Positions 43,758 through 51,613 of a DNA stretch of 64,000 nucleotides are shown piece after piece. Every line of letters starts with the position of its first letter. The first letter of the stretch is position 1. Under the pieces are notes generated by a model, which searched no databases, had not been told where the DNA came from, and was given only the letters and a program-made list of their open reading frames with translations. Source of the DNA: Comamonadaceae bacterium (GTDB taxonomy: Bacteria; Pseudomonadota; Gammaproteobacteria; Burkholderiales; Burkholderiaceae_C); assembly GCA_947447355.1 (NCBI GenBank), contig CANFJF010000009.1, positions 1 through 64,000 of the forward strand, written 5' to 3'. A program made the translations under genes and the position numbers.

Positions 43758-45229
43758 AGTCGATTCCTGGCAACACCCCTGTCTTGGTGGGCTTCGGCAC
43801 CGCCACGCGGCGCGAAGAAGATTTCATGCGGGCGCTGGAACCGATGGACCTGATGCTGGAGGCCGTCGCTGCCGCCGGTGCCGACAGCGGATCACGTGCA
43901 GCACTTGCGGGGCTGCAATACATCGCGGTGCCCAAAGGACGCTGGTCGTACCGAAATCCTGCCGGCGAAATTGCCCGAAAATTCGGCGCGCACAGTGCGA
44001 CCACAGTTCTCGCTACAACCGGCGTTTTGCAGCAGACCCTGATCGGCGAGGCCTGCTTGCGGATTGCTCGCGGTGAAGTGCATACAGCCTTGGTCACAGG
44101 CGCCGACGCAGGTTACCGGTTGCTGCGCGCGCAAATTGCCGGGCAGAAAGCCAGTGAACGCGAACAATCCGACGAGCCTGACAATTACCTCAAGCCGAAG
44201 GACGAATTGCGGCACCCAGTGGAACTTCGGGCGGGCCTGCAAATGCCGGTGGGCCTTTACGCCATTCTTGAAAGTGCCTACCGCGCCAAAAAGGGTTGGA
44301 GCGTGGATGCGCATCGCGACCATCTTGCGGGTTTATGGAGACGCTTCAGCGGCATTGCGTCGAACAATCCGCACGCCTGGAATCAAGAGGCCGTGGCCTC
44401 TGAAGACATCCGCAACGCATCGGCGCGCAACCCGATGCAAGCGTTTCCCTACACGCGCTATCACTGCTCAACATGGAATGTCGACCAAGCCTCGGCCTTG
44501 CTGCTGTGCTCTGCATCCCGCGCCGAGTCGCTGGGTGTGCCACGCTCGCAATGGATTTTTCCAATGGCCAGCACGGAGTCCAATCACATGGTGGCGGTGT
44601 CTGCACGCGAAGACCTTGCGACGTGTCATGGCGCACGGGTCACCGGCTTAGCTGCGCTCAAAGCGAGTGGCTTGTCCATCGCCGACATCGACCTGATCGA
44701 CTTTTACAGCTGCTTTCCTATCGCTGTCGAAACGTATGCGGAGGCGATCGGTTTATCACTGGATCGCGACTTGACGCTGACCGGCGGCATGGCATTCGCA
44801 GGTGGGCCTTACAACAATTATTTCTTGCAGTCGACTTGCCGCGCCATTGAATTATTGCGACAAGGCAATGGACGCAACGCGCTGCTGTCATGTGTCTCAG
44901 GCGTGGTCACCAAGCAGGCCTTTGCGCTGTGGTCGGTGGATCCCCCGCCAAAGGGTTTTGTCCATGCCGACCTCACGCAACAGGTAGCTGACGAGACGCG
45001 CGCCATCGAAGTGTTGGAAGACTTCACCGGCGAGGCGTGCGTTGCCGGCTACACCGTGCTCCATGGACGCGGCCAAGTTCCCAAAGGGGTGGCGTTGCTC
45101 GATACCGCGGAAGGCCAACGTGCCATGGTGACCTGTGAAGACGATGCCCTCGTCGCGGTCATGCAAGAAACTGAATTGGTTGGCCGGCAGGTCCGCGTTG
45201 AGGCGAATCGATTGCTCGCCATTTTGTAA
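43754..45229 (+). CDS. Thiolase-like protein of TLP1 type, paralogue B
   Basis: A 491-residue paralogue of the protein at 29109, recognisable along the whole length (VLVGFGTATRREEDFMRALE, EPMDLMLEAVAAAGADS, NPMQAFPYTRYHCSTWNVDQ). It has the same C-terminal add-on domain (CVAGYTVLHGRGQVPKGVAL). The nucleophile position again lacks Cys (ATTGVLQQTLIGEACLRIAR), and GHP is replaced by GGMAFAGGPYNNY. Both copies thus share the same loss, so it is a family property rather than damage. The stop lies 28 bases from the convergent GntR gene. Confidence 0.83.
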   Translation: MKSIPGNTPVLVGFGTATRREEDFMRALEPMDLMLEAVAAAGADSGSRAALAGLQYIAVPKGRWSYRNPAGEIARKFGAHSATTVLATTGVLQQTLIGEACLRIARGEVHTALVTGADAGYRLLRAQIAGQKASEREQSDEPDNYLKPKDELRHPVELRAGLQMPVGLYAILESAYRAKKGWSVDAHRDHLAGLWRRFSGIASNNPHAWNQEAVASEDIRNASARNPMQAFPYTRYHCSTWNVDQASALLLCSASRAESLGVPRSQWIFPMASTESNHMVAVSAREDLATCHGARVTGLAALKASGLSIADIDLIDFYSCFPIAVETYAEAIGLSLDRDLTLTGGMAFAGGPYNNYFLQSTCRAIELLRQGNGRNALLSCVSGVVTKQAFALWSVDPPPKGFVHADLTQQVADETRAIEVLEDFTGEACVAGYTVLHGRGQVPKGVALLDTAEGQRAMVTCEDDALVAVMQETELVGRQVRVEANRLLAIL

Positions 45230-45256
45230 CCGCTGATGCAACCTTAGCGCTTCCCC

Positions 45257-46045
45257 CTAGGCCATGTCCCGACCGCTCGCTTTGGCGGCCGCTTCAAGAT
45301 GGGTCGCATAGGCTTGGACATCCCGTTCCGCGCGCCGCCGAGCCGCATCAGCATCCTGCGCTTCAATCGCCTCGAGAATGCGCCGATGCGCCTGGCTCAC
45401 CAGCGTCCGAACATCGGGCGATGCAAAATTCTCAATACGCGATGCCTCCAGCATGAGTCCCGATATGGATCCCGTGAACGCGCGCAGCAAGTCGTTGTGG
45501 CTCGCCACGGCGATGGCCGAATGCCAGTTGGCATTTTCCTCAAGAAAGCGCGGCACATCGCTCAAGGCGGCCTCGTCCAGACGGGCGGAAATCAATTTCA
45601 ACGCTTTGATGTCTTCGTCAGTCCGGTTGTGAGCCGCCAGATACGCGACCATCGGTTCGAGCGCTTGACGGGCTTCGACCAAAGAGCTGAGCGACACGCT
45701 GCGACCCTTGGCAAACAGATTGATGTGGCTGGCGAGCAGCGCATCGGTGGGCCGTGAGACGACCGATCCGCCATAGCGGCCAGCCTTGGTTTCCACCAGC
45801 CCCTGGGCTTCCAAAATGCGCAGTGCCTCACGCACCGAACCCCGGCTCAAGCCTGTCCCCGCGACCATCTCGCGCTCCGTCGGCAATGACGAACCGGGCG
45901 GATAGGCACCGCTCAATATTTGCTTTTGCAGGCGATCTGCCAAAACGTCACATGATTTCGGCACCTTGATGGTCCCAATGTCATCCAGCATGGCGGGTTC
46001 GTGGGCTGGCGCTTCGTCGATAGTCGGAGGGGTCATGTTGAGCAT
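45257..46045 (-). CDS. GntR-family (FadR subfamily, FCD) transcriptional regulator
   Basis: A 262-residue regulator. After a 25-residue leader the winged helix reads VLADRLQKQILSGAYPPGSS, LPTEREMVAGTGLSRGSVRE and ALRILEAQGLVETKAGRYGG, typical of FadR-type GntR proteins, which bind TGGT-N3-ACCA. The FCD domain keeps His in ENANWHSAIAVASHNDLL and LVSQAHRRILEAI. Two such palindromes lie in its own upstream interval and two near-matches lie at 39752 and 50434. It probably represses this catabolic region until an acid or acyl-CoA binds. Confidence 0.88.
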   Translation of the reverse strand: MLNMTPPTIDEAPAHEPAMLDDIGTIKVPKSCDVLADRLQKQILSGAYPPGSSLPTEREMVAGTGLSRGSVREALRILEAQGLVETKAGRYGGSVVSRPTDALLASHINLFAKGRSVSLSSLVEARQALEPMVAYLAAHNRTDEDIKALKLISARLDEAALSDVPRFLEENANWHSAIAVASHNDLLRAFTGSISGLMLEASRIENFASPDVRTLVSQAHRRILEAIEAQDADAARRRAERDVQAYATHLEAAAKASGRDMA

Positions 46046-46071
46046 CTCATTATTTTAGTCGGCCTCGTACA

Positions 46072-46084
46072 TTGGTTAGACCAA
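46072..46084. promoter_or_regulatory. GntR/FadR-type operator (site 1), perfect palindrome
   Basis: TTGGTTAGACCAA has perfect five-base arms (TTGGT/ACCAA) and a three-base centre, the shape bound by FadR-type GntR proteins. It lies 27 bases before the GntR start, upstream of a TAAAAT that could be that gene's -10 box, so autoregulation is likely. Confidence 0.72.
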
Positions 46085-46154
46085 AAGAAATTTGACTGTT
46101 ATCCCCCTACGATAAGGCGTCGAAGCGCTTCTGTATTTCGGGTTTACCCTCTTT

Positions 46155-46172
46155 ATGGTCTGACCATTGATT
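46155..46172 (+). promoter_or_regulatory. GntR/FadR-type operator (site 2) abutting a -35-like box
   Basis: ATGGTCTGACCAT (46155-46167) is a perfect palindrome and is directly followed by TTGATT (46167-46172), which would be the -35 box of the rightward enoyl-CoA hydratase operon. The arrangement equals that of sites 3 and 4, but no good -10 box stands 17 bases further on (TGCATT at 46190). Confidence 0.65.
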
Positions 46173-46226
46173 GGGATGATATTTGCCATTGCATTGGATA
46201 TACCAAGCTAGTAAGGAAACTCACAG

Positions 46227-47093
46227 ATGGATCTGAAGGTCACGGATTACTCAGTAGACGGTAACGGTGTCGCTGTCGTACGCCTGAACCGCCCTGGGCG
46301 GGGCAATTCGTGGAGCGCACGCATGAATGCGGAATACCGGTGGGTCATGCTGCAGATGGACGAAGACCCAAACGTTCGCGTCATCTTGGTCACGGGTGCT
46401 GGCAAGCAGTTCTGTGTCGGTGCTGATTTCAAGGCGCTCAACCACTATGCAGACACGAACGCGGACTACGTCAGCAGTCTGCAGGCTGAAGAAATGGCCA
46501 TGCCGGGGTACGGCGTGCGACCCGAGTACGACCATGACATTATTTGGCAATGGGGCCTCAAGAAGCCTGTCATTTGCGCCATCAACGGGTCCTGTGCCGG
46601 CATGGGCGTTGCCATTGCGGGCTTCAGCGATTTCCGTTATGCCGTGGCCGGCTGCAAGATCACGACCGCTGCCGCCAAGGTCGCCTTGCCCGCTGAATAC
46701 GGCATGAGCTGGCTGCTGCCCAAGATCATCGGCTTGACTCAGGCGACGGACTGGCTGATCACCAGCCGCATCGTGCTGGCCGAAGAAGCTCAACGGGTGG
46801 GCTTCCTGAACGATGTCTTCGCGCCTGAAGAGTTCCATGCACGCGTCGCCGAGATCGCAAGGACGATGAGCCTAGCGCTGTCGCCGATGGCCGCAGCCAT
46901 CACCAAGCGACAGATTTATGCCGACCTGATGAGCGACGATGCTGGCGCTGCCGTCGAAGAGTCAAAGCGTCTCATCGGCGTGCTGATGAAGACGCCCGAT
47001 TTCAAAGAAGGATCGCGTGCCCTCCAAGAGCGCAGGCCGCCTCGCTTTGAAGCTCTCACGGCCGGGGTCCTTATCCCGCAACCTGAGCGCTGA
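46227..47093 (+). CDS. Enoyl-CoA hydratase/isomerase family protein
   Basis: A 288-residue crotonase-fold protein. AAGGAAA stands before the ATG. Motifs: VVRLNRPGRGNSWSARMNAE, oxyanion loops FCVGADFKAL and AINGSCAGMGVAIAGFSDFR, and KVALPAEYGMSWLLPKIIG with a conserved acidic residue. It opens an operon with Bug receptor 5, a TIGR03084 protein and a CoA-transferase, divergent from the FadR-type regulator. The probable job is hydration of an enoyl-CoA from the imported acid. Confidence 0.86.
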   Translation: MDLKVTDYSVDGNGVAVVRLNRPGRGNSWSARMNAEYRWVMLQMDEDPNVRVILVTGAGKQFCVGADFKALNHYADTNADYVSSLQAEEMAMPGYGVRPEYDHDIIWQWGLKKPVICAINGSCAGMGVAIAGFSDFRYAVAGCKITTAAAKVALPAEYGMSWLLPKIIGLTQATDWLITSRIVLAEEAQRVGFLNDVFAPEEFHARVAEIARTMSLALSPMAAAITKRQIYADLMSDDAGAAVEESKRLIGVLMKTPDFKEGSRALQERRPPRFEALTAGVLIPQPER

Positions 47094-47170
47094 ACAGTCC
47101 AATGTCTGCCGTTTTCAACCAGCGGCGCATGGCCCATTTTTCTTTTTCTCGATTTGTATTGGAATTTTTC

Positions 47171-48139
47171 ATGCTGATCATCCGTCTCAAAAGGGCCCTC
47201 ACGGTCCTCATCTTCGTCGCCTGCGGCAGCGCTTTCGCGCAAGCCTGGCCGGCCAAACCAGTGCGCATCATCGTGCCGGTCGGTGCGGGATCGTTCGGTG
47301 ACATCCTCGCGCGCTTGGTGGCTGAGGAATTGCAAACCGTCTTCAAGCAGTCGTTTGTGGTGGAGAACAAGGCCGGCGCTTCAGGTATTCTCGCGGCCGA
47401 TTTTGTGGCGAAGTCGCCGGCCGACGGCTACACGCTGTTGATCATGACCAACTCCGCGCATTCAGCCAACCCGCATCTGTTCAAGAAGCTGCCATATGAA
47501 CCTGTCAAGGACTTCACGCCGATCGCGCGCATTTGCTACGTACCATTCGCCCTCATGGTCGGCGCTGACTCGCCGATTCGCAGTCTGGAAGATCTCGTGG
47601 CGCGCGGTAAGGCAGCGCCCGGCAAGCTGAACTACGGCTACGCGAACACAACGTCGCAGGTAGCCGCTGCCGCATTGAACACGCTGACCGGCATGCAAGG
47701 TGTCGCCGTCGCTTACAAGACGTCGCCACAGGCACTGTTGGAGGTTGTCAGTGGCCGGGTTGACTTTCTGTTTAACGATGCAGGGTCGAGCGCCGCGCTG
47801 CTGAAGGCGGGACGCTTGCGGCCCCTCGCCGTGACCTCGGCAAAACGCAGCGCATTATTTCCGGCGTTGCCGACCGTTGAAGAGGGCGCGCGGCTGGCTG
47901 GCTTTTCCGTGGCGGCTTGGGCTGGCCTTGGCGCACCCGCTGGTTTGCCGAACGACATCACCTTGAAATTGAGCAATGCTGTTCTTGACTTGGTGAAGCG
48001 TCCTGCATTCAACGAAAAACTCATGGCCATGGGATCGGAAGCGGCGCCAGCTGCCCCTGCCGAGTTCGGCACCTACGTTGCGCAACAGATGGACGTCTGG
48101 GGGCAAAAGGTGAAGGAAGCGGGCATTGAGAAAGAATGA
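47171..48139 (+). CDS. Bug-family (TctC-like) periplasmic receptor 5
   Basis: A 322-residue exported receptor. ATG 47171 (MLIIRLKRALTVLIFVACGS, cleavage near SAFAQ) is preferred to an open start at 47102. Ligand motifs are VRIIVPVGAGSFGDILARLV and VENKAGASGILAADFVAKSP. The first loop reads VGAGSFGD where others have FAAGG or FGPGS, so ligand preference may differ. Its stop overlaps the TIGR03084 start by four bases. Confidence 0.88.
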   Translation: MLIIRLKRALTVLIFVACGSAFAQAWPAKPVRIIVPVGAGSFGDILARLVAEELQTVFKQSFVVENKAGASGILAADFVAKSPADGYTLLIMTNSAHSANPHLFKKLPYEPVKDFTPIARICYVPFALMVGADSPIRSLEDLVARGKAAPGKLNYGYANTTSQVAAAALNTLTGMQGVAVAYKTSPQALLEVVSGRVDFLFNDAGSSAALLKAGRLRPLAVTSAKRSALFPALPTVEEGARLAGFSVAAWAGLGAPAGLPNDITLKLSNAVLDLVKRPAFNEKLMAMGSEAAPAAPAEFGTYVAQQMDVWGQKVKEAGIEKE

Positions 48140-48978
48140 GCACGATCAACGTGACGGATTTCCACCAGCCGCAGTCCTTCCTCGACGAATCAGAAGCTTT
48201 GTTCGACGTCCTGGCGGGTGTGGATGCATCATTGTTCACACGACCTACGCGCTTCAAGGAGTGGGCGATCAACGACATCTTGGCGCATCTCCACATCTGG
48301 AACTGGGCGCTGGAACAAGCCATCGTCGATGTGCCGGCCTTCGACAACTTGCTGTTGCAATTCAAGGCGCACGTGAAAGTCGCACCGGTGCGTACATTCG
48401 AGAATACTTGGGTTGCGCCCTTGCACGGCCCAGAGCTTCTCGACGCATGGTGGGCTCAGTGCCGTCAAACCACGGCCTTGGTGCAGTCCGTAGACCCCAA
48501 GCTGCGCACCCGTTGGTTCGGGCCCGACATGAGCGCGCGCTCAAATATCACCGCACGGCTCATGGAGACCTGGGCGCACGGCCAGGCGATCCACGACTTG
48601 CTTGGGCTGGAGCGCGTGCAGACCGATCGCCTCAAGGACATCGCGGTGCTGGGCATCCATACGTTTGACTGGACCTTCCGTGTGCGCAAGCTGCAGCCAC
48701 CAGCGGTGCACCCGCATGTGCGCTTGCGTGCGCCTTCTGGGGCAACTTGGTCTTGGAACGAAGCCAGCGACACAGACCTCATCGAAGGCAATGCCGCTGA
48801 GTTTTGTCAGGTCGTCACGCAGGTGCGTCACGTCGACGATACCCAGCTGCACGTTGTCGGCGAAGCCGCGCGACTTTGGATGGCGTCAGCCCAGTGTTTT
48901 GCGGGTCCGGCACATACGCCGCCTGCAGCCGGCACTCGGTTTCGCGAGCCCACCTTTCCTGCTTTCATTAGCACCTGA
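48136..48978 (+). CDS. TIGR03084-family DinB-like metal-binding protein
   Basis: A 280-residue cytoplasmic protein with a DinB/mycothiol-isomerase-like four-helix N-terminal domain. RFKEWAINDILAHLHIWNWA carries one conserved His, and ARLMETWAHGQAIHDLLGLE carries the other His pair, so a metal site is likely. The C-terminal part (APSGATWSWNEASDTDLIEG, AEFCQVVTQVRHVDDTQLHV, AQCFAG) is typical of TIGR03084. The function of this family is not established. Coupling to the Bug gene and closeness to a CoA-transferase suggest a step on the same acid. Confidence 0.8.
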   Translation: MSTINVTDFHQPQSFLDESEALFDVLAGVDASLFTRPTRFKEWAINDILAHLHIWNWALEQAIVDVPAFDNLLLQFKAHVKVAPVRTFENTWVAPLHGPELLDAWWAQCRQTTALVQSVDPKLRTRWFGPDMSARSNITARLMETWAHGQAIHDLLGLERVQTDRLKDIAVLGIHTFDWTFRVRKLQPPAVHPHVRLRAPSGATWSWNEASDTDLIEGNAAEFCQVVTQVRHVDDTQLHVVGEAARLWMASAQCFAGPAHTPPAAGTRFREPTFPAFIST

Positions 48979-48999
48979 TTCTTCCTTTATGGCCACCCG

Positions 49000-50229
49000 A
49001 TGGCTCACCATCACATGTCTACCGAAACTAAGCCTCTCCTGCCGCTCTCCGGCACCCGCATCCTCGACTTGACCGCCGTTCTTCTCGGCCCCTACGCCAC
49101 CCAGATGCTGGCGGACTACGGCGCCGAAGTCATCAAGATTGAGCCCCCCACTGGCGACACCACGCGTTACATCGGACCAACCAAGGAAAAGGGCATGGCA
49201 GCGATTTTTCTGGGTCTTAACCGCAACAAGCGCAGCGTGGTCCTCGACTTGAAGCAGTCCGCCGCACGTGATGCACTGCTGCAACTGGTCGACGGTGCCG
49301 ATGTGCTGATCCACAGCATGCGACCGCAAAAGATGGCGGCGCTCGGTCTGTCGCCACAAACCCTGCGTGAACGCAATCCCCGGCTGGTCGTGGTCGCGGC
49401 TTACGGTTTCGCAGAAGGAGGACCCTATTCGGGCCGCCCCGCGTACGACGACATCATCCAGGCCACGTGCGGCATAGCCGGCCTCTTTGAGCAGGTCCAA
49501 GGCAGACCGGCCTACGTCCCGACGGTGCTTGCCGACAAGACCTCGGGCCTCTTTGCTGCTCAGGCCATCTTGATGGCACTGCTGGCACGTGAGCGTGATG
49601 GCGTTGGCAGCGAAGTCGAAGTGCCGATGTTCGAAACCATGGTCGGGTTCATGCTGTCCGATCATCACTATGGCGCGCAGTTTGAGCCGCCGCTAAGCCC
49701 TCCGGGTTACGTGCGCTTATTGTCTAAGTACCGCCGTCCGTTCAAGACTCTGGACGGCTACATCGCTTTGATGCCCTACACCGACGCCAACTGGCGCATG
49801 TTCTTCACCGAGATTGGCAAGGTTGAACTGGTGGCGGACAAGCGCTTCATTGGCGTGGCGGCACGGACGGAAAATATTGAGGCGCTTTACGACATTTTGG
49901 AGACAGCGGTTGCCACGCGAAGCACCGCTGATTGGCTACAGGCCTCCGAACGTCTCGACATCCCGGCGGCGCGTATCAACAAGTTGGACGAGTTGGAGTC
50001 GGATCCACATCTGGTGGCGACGGGCTTCTTCAAGACGATGCATGACGAGAAGATAGGCAAGCTGCGTCGCCCCGGTGCATCGCTGCGCTTCAAGGGGATG
50101 GAGCCTGCGGCCGAATTCCCTCCACGGCTAGGGCAGCACACGGCAGAGGTGTTAAGTGAGTTCGGACTTGCAGCTGAGGAGGTCGAAGCCTTGATCGCTG
50201 GTGGTGCCGCGGTGCAGTGGAAGGGTTGA
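49000..50229 (+). CDS. Family III CoA-transferase (CaiB/BaiF)
   Basis: A 409-residue CoA-transferase; ATG 49015 is an alternative start. The N-terminal signature is TRILDLTAVLLGPYATQMLADYGAEVIKIEPPTGD. The catalytic Asp is kept at about residue 179 in TVLADKTSGLFAAQAILMAL. It ends the four-gene operon that begins with the enoyl-CoA hydratase. With the receptor it suggests import of an acid followed by CoA transfer. Confidence 0.87.
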   Translation: MAHHHMSTETKPLLPLSGTRILDLTAVLLGPYATQMLADYGAEVIKIEPPTGDTTRYIGPTKEKGMAAIFLGLNRNKRSVVLDLKQSAARDALLQLVDGADVLIHSMRPQKMAALGLSPQTLRERNPRLVVVAAYGFAEGGPYSGRPAYDDIIQATCGIAGLFEQVQGRPAYVPTVLADKTSGLFAAQAILMALLARERDGVGSEVEVPMFETMVGFMLSDHHYGAQFEPPLSPPGYVRLLSKYRRPFKTLDGYIALMPYTDANWRMFFTEIGKVELVADKRFIGVAARTENIEALYDILETAVATRSTADWLQASERLDIPAARINKLDELESDPHLVATGFFKTMHDEKIGKLRRPGASLRFKGMEPAAEFPPRLGQHTAEVLSEFGLAAEEVEALIAGGAAVQWKG

Positions 50230-50544
50230 CGATTCCCGCAACCAAAGACAAATCCGTGTGTACGGTCTTCATCTTTGGCCGTTCAAATAAGACGTAGCGT
50301 TCCGGCGAGTCACCCGCGAGGAGATGAATAGCTGTTTTAGACAGCCGTTCTTCATTCATTTGGAACGAGACTGCTGTTGTGCATGCTCGCACTGGCTTTC
50401 AAGATTCTTCGCATTTATACACCCCAGAATCTTATGGTCAAACAATTGACTGAAACAAATAATTTACTTATTATTAAAGCTGGAATTTAGATCTGACGGC
50501 GTCGAAGAACGCTGAAACTTCTCAACTTAAACAGGAGACAAACT
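50230..50544. other. Intergenic stretch, 315 bases, holding the promoter of Bug receptor 6
   Basis: The left part (50230-50400) has no recognisable gene or clear terminator. The right part is AT-rich and contains the operator and sigma70 promoter at 50434-50474 and the ribosome site AGGAGA at 50533-50538. Confidence 0.6.
50434..50474 (+). promoter_or_regulatory. Sigma70 promoter with GntR/FadR-type operator (site 4)
   Basis: TTGACT (50446-50451), a 17-base spacer and TATTAT (50469-50474) form a near-consensus promoter, giving a leader of about 65 bases. ATGGTCAAACAAT (50434-50446) abuts the -35 box. The joined word ATGGTCAAACAATTGACT matches site 3 (39764 leftward to 39747) at 16 of 18 positions, including the position against -35. 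Binding here would block RNA polymerase. Confidence 0.75.
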
Positions 50545-51552
50545 GTGAAAAATAACCTCTCGCGACCGACAAGCTTTCCATTTGTCCGGCGTCTTGCCGC
50601 TACCTTGCTGATGTCCCTCGGCACCTGCTTACTGGCCGCACCGGCGCAAGCTCAGAGCGCTTACCCCAACAAACCCATTCGAATGATTGTGTCGGTAGGC
50701 GCTGGCGGCGCTACCGATTCAATCGCGCGCCGTCTGGCGGATCGCCTGTCCAAGTCGATGGGCGTTGCCGTTTTCGTTGAGAACCAACCTGCGGGAAGCG
50801 GTGTCATCGCCGCGCAAGCGGTGGCGCGCGCCGCGCCGGATGGCTACACGATCCTGATCGGAACGAACACCACGCACGCAGGCAACGCCAGCTTTCTCAA
50901 AAACATGCCTTACGACCCGATCAATGATTTCGAGCCGATCACTCGGCTTGGCATCGCGGCGCTGGTCCTCAGCATCAACAGCGACGTGCCCGTCAAAACC
51001 GTGCCGGAGTTTGTCGCTTACGGCAAGGCGAATCCCGGCAAGATGGCTTTTGGGGCGGGCACCGGCTCTGCCCGGTTGGCTTCAGAAATGCTGAAAGCCA
51101 AGACCGGCATCGACATCCTCAGCGTGCCTTACAAATCCAACGTGCAGGCATTGACAGACTTACGCGGCGGGCAAATTCAAATCTTGATGGGCGACATTGC
51201 CTTGATGCTGCCGCAAATTCGTTCTGGTGCGGTCAAGGGTCTGGCCGTGTCGAGCGCCAAGCGGTCTGCAGCCATGCCTGAAACACCGACCCTGCAAGAG
51301 GCTGGGGTACCGGGTTATGAATTGGTCGGTTTTATCGCTGCTTTTGCACCGGCAAAAACACCGGAGCCGATCGTGCGCAAACTGAACGAAGAAATGGGCA
51401 AAATTTTGCGTGAGAAAGAATTTGCAGCATCACTCGCAGCCGCAGGTGTCGACGCGGCGCCCAACACGCCGGCAGAATTGCGCGAGTGGGTCGTCTCCGA
51501 AACCAAAAAGTGGAACGACTTGGCCCGCGCTGCAGGCATACAGCCGGAATAA
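50545..51552 (+). CDS. Bug-family (TctC-like) periplasmic receptor 6
   Basis: A 335-residue exported receptor with a GTG start fixed by AGGAGA six bases upstream. The signal peptide runs MKNNLSRPTSFPFVRRLAAT to APAQAQ. Ligand motifs are IRMIVSVGAGGATDSIARRL and VENQPAGSGVIAAQAVARAA, in which the usual RPGA turn reads QPAGS. It has its own promoter with operator site 4 and precedes the fused CoA-transferase gene by 61 bases. Confidence 0.88.
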   Translation: MKNNLSRPTSFPFVRRLAATLLMSLGTCLLAAPAQAQSAYPNKPIRMIVSVGAGGATDSIARRLADRLSKSMGVAVFVENQPAGSGVIAAQAVARAAPDGYTILIGTNTTHAGNASFLKNMPYDPINDFEPITRLGIAALVLSINSDVPVKTVPEFVAYGKANPGKMAFGAGTGSARLASEMLKAKTGIDILSVPYKSNVQALTDLRGGQIQILMGDIALMLPQIRSGAVKGLAVSSAKRSAAMPETPTLQEAGVPGYELVGFIAAFAPAKTPEPIVRKLNEEMGKILREKEFAASLAAAGVDAAPNTPAELREWVVSETKKWNDLARAAGIQPE

Positions 51553-51613
51553 TCAGCAGAAAAATGACGCATTAACCCGCATATACCTCGATTGAAAAAT
51601 AGACAGTAGTTTC

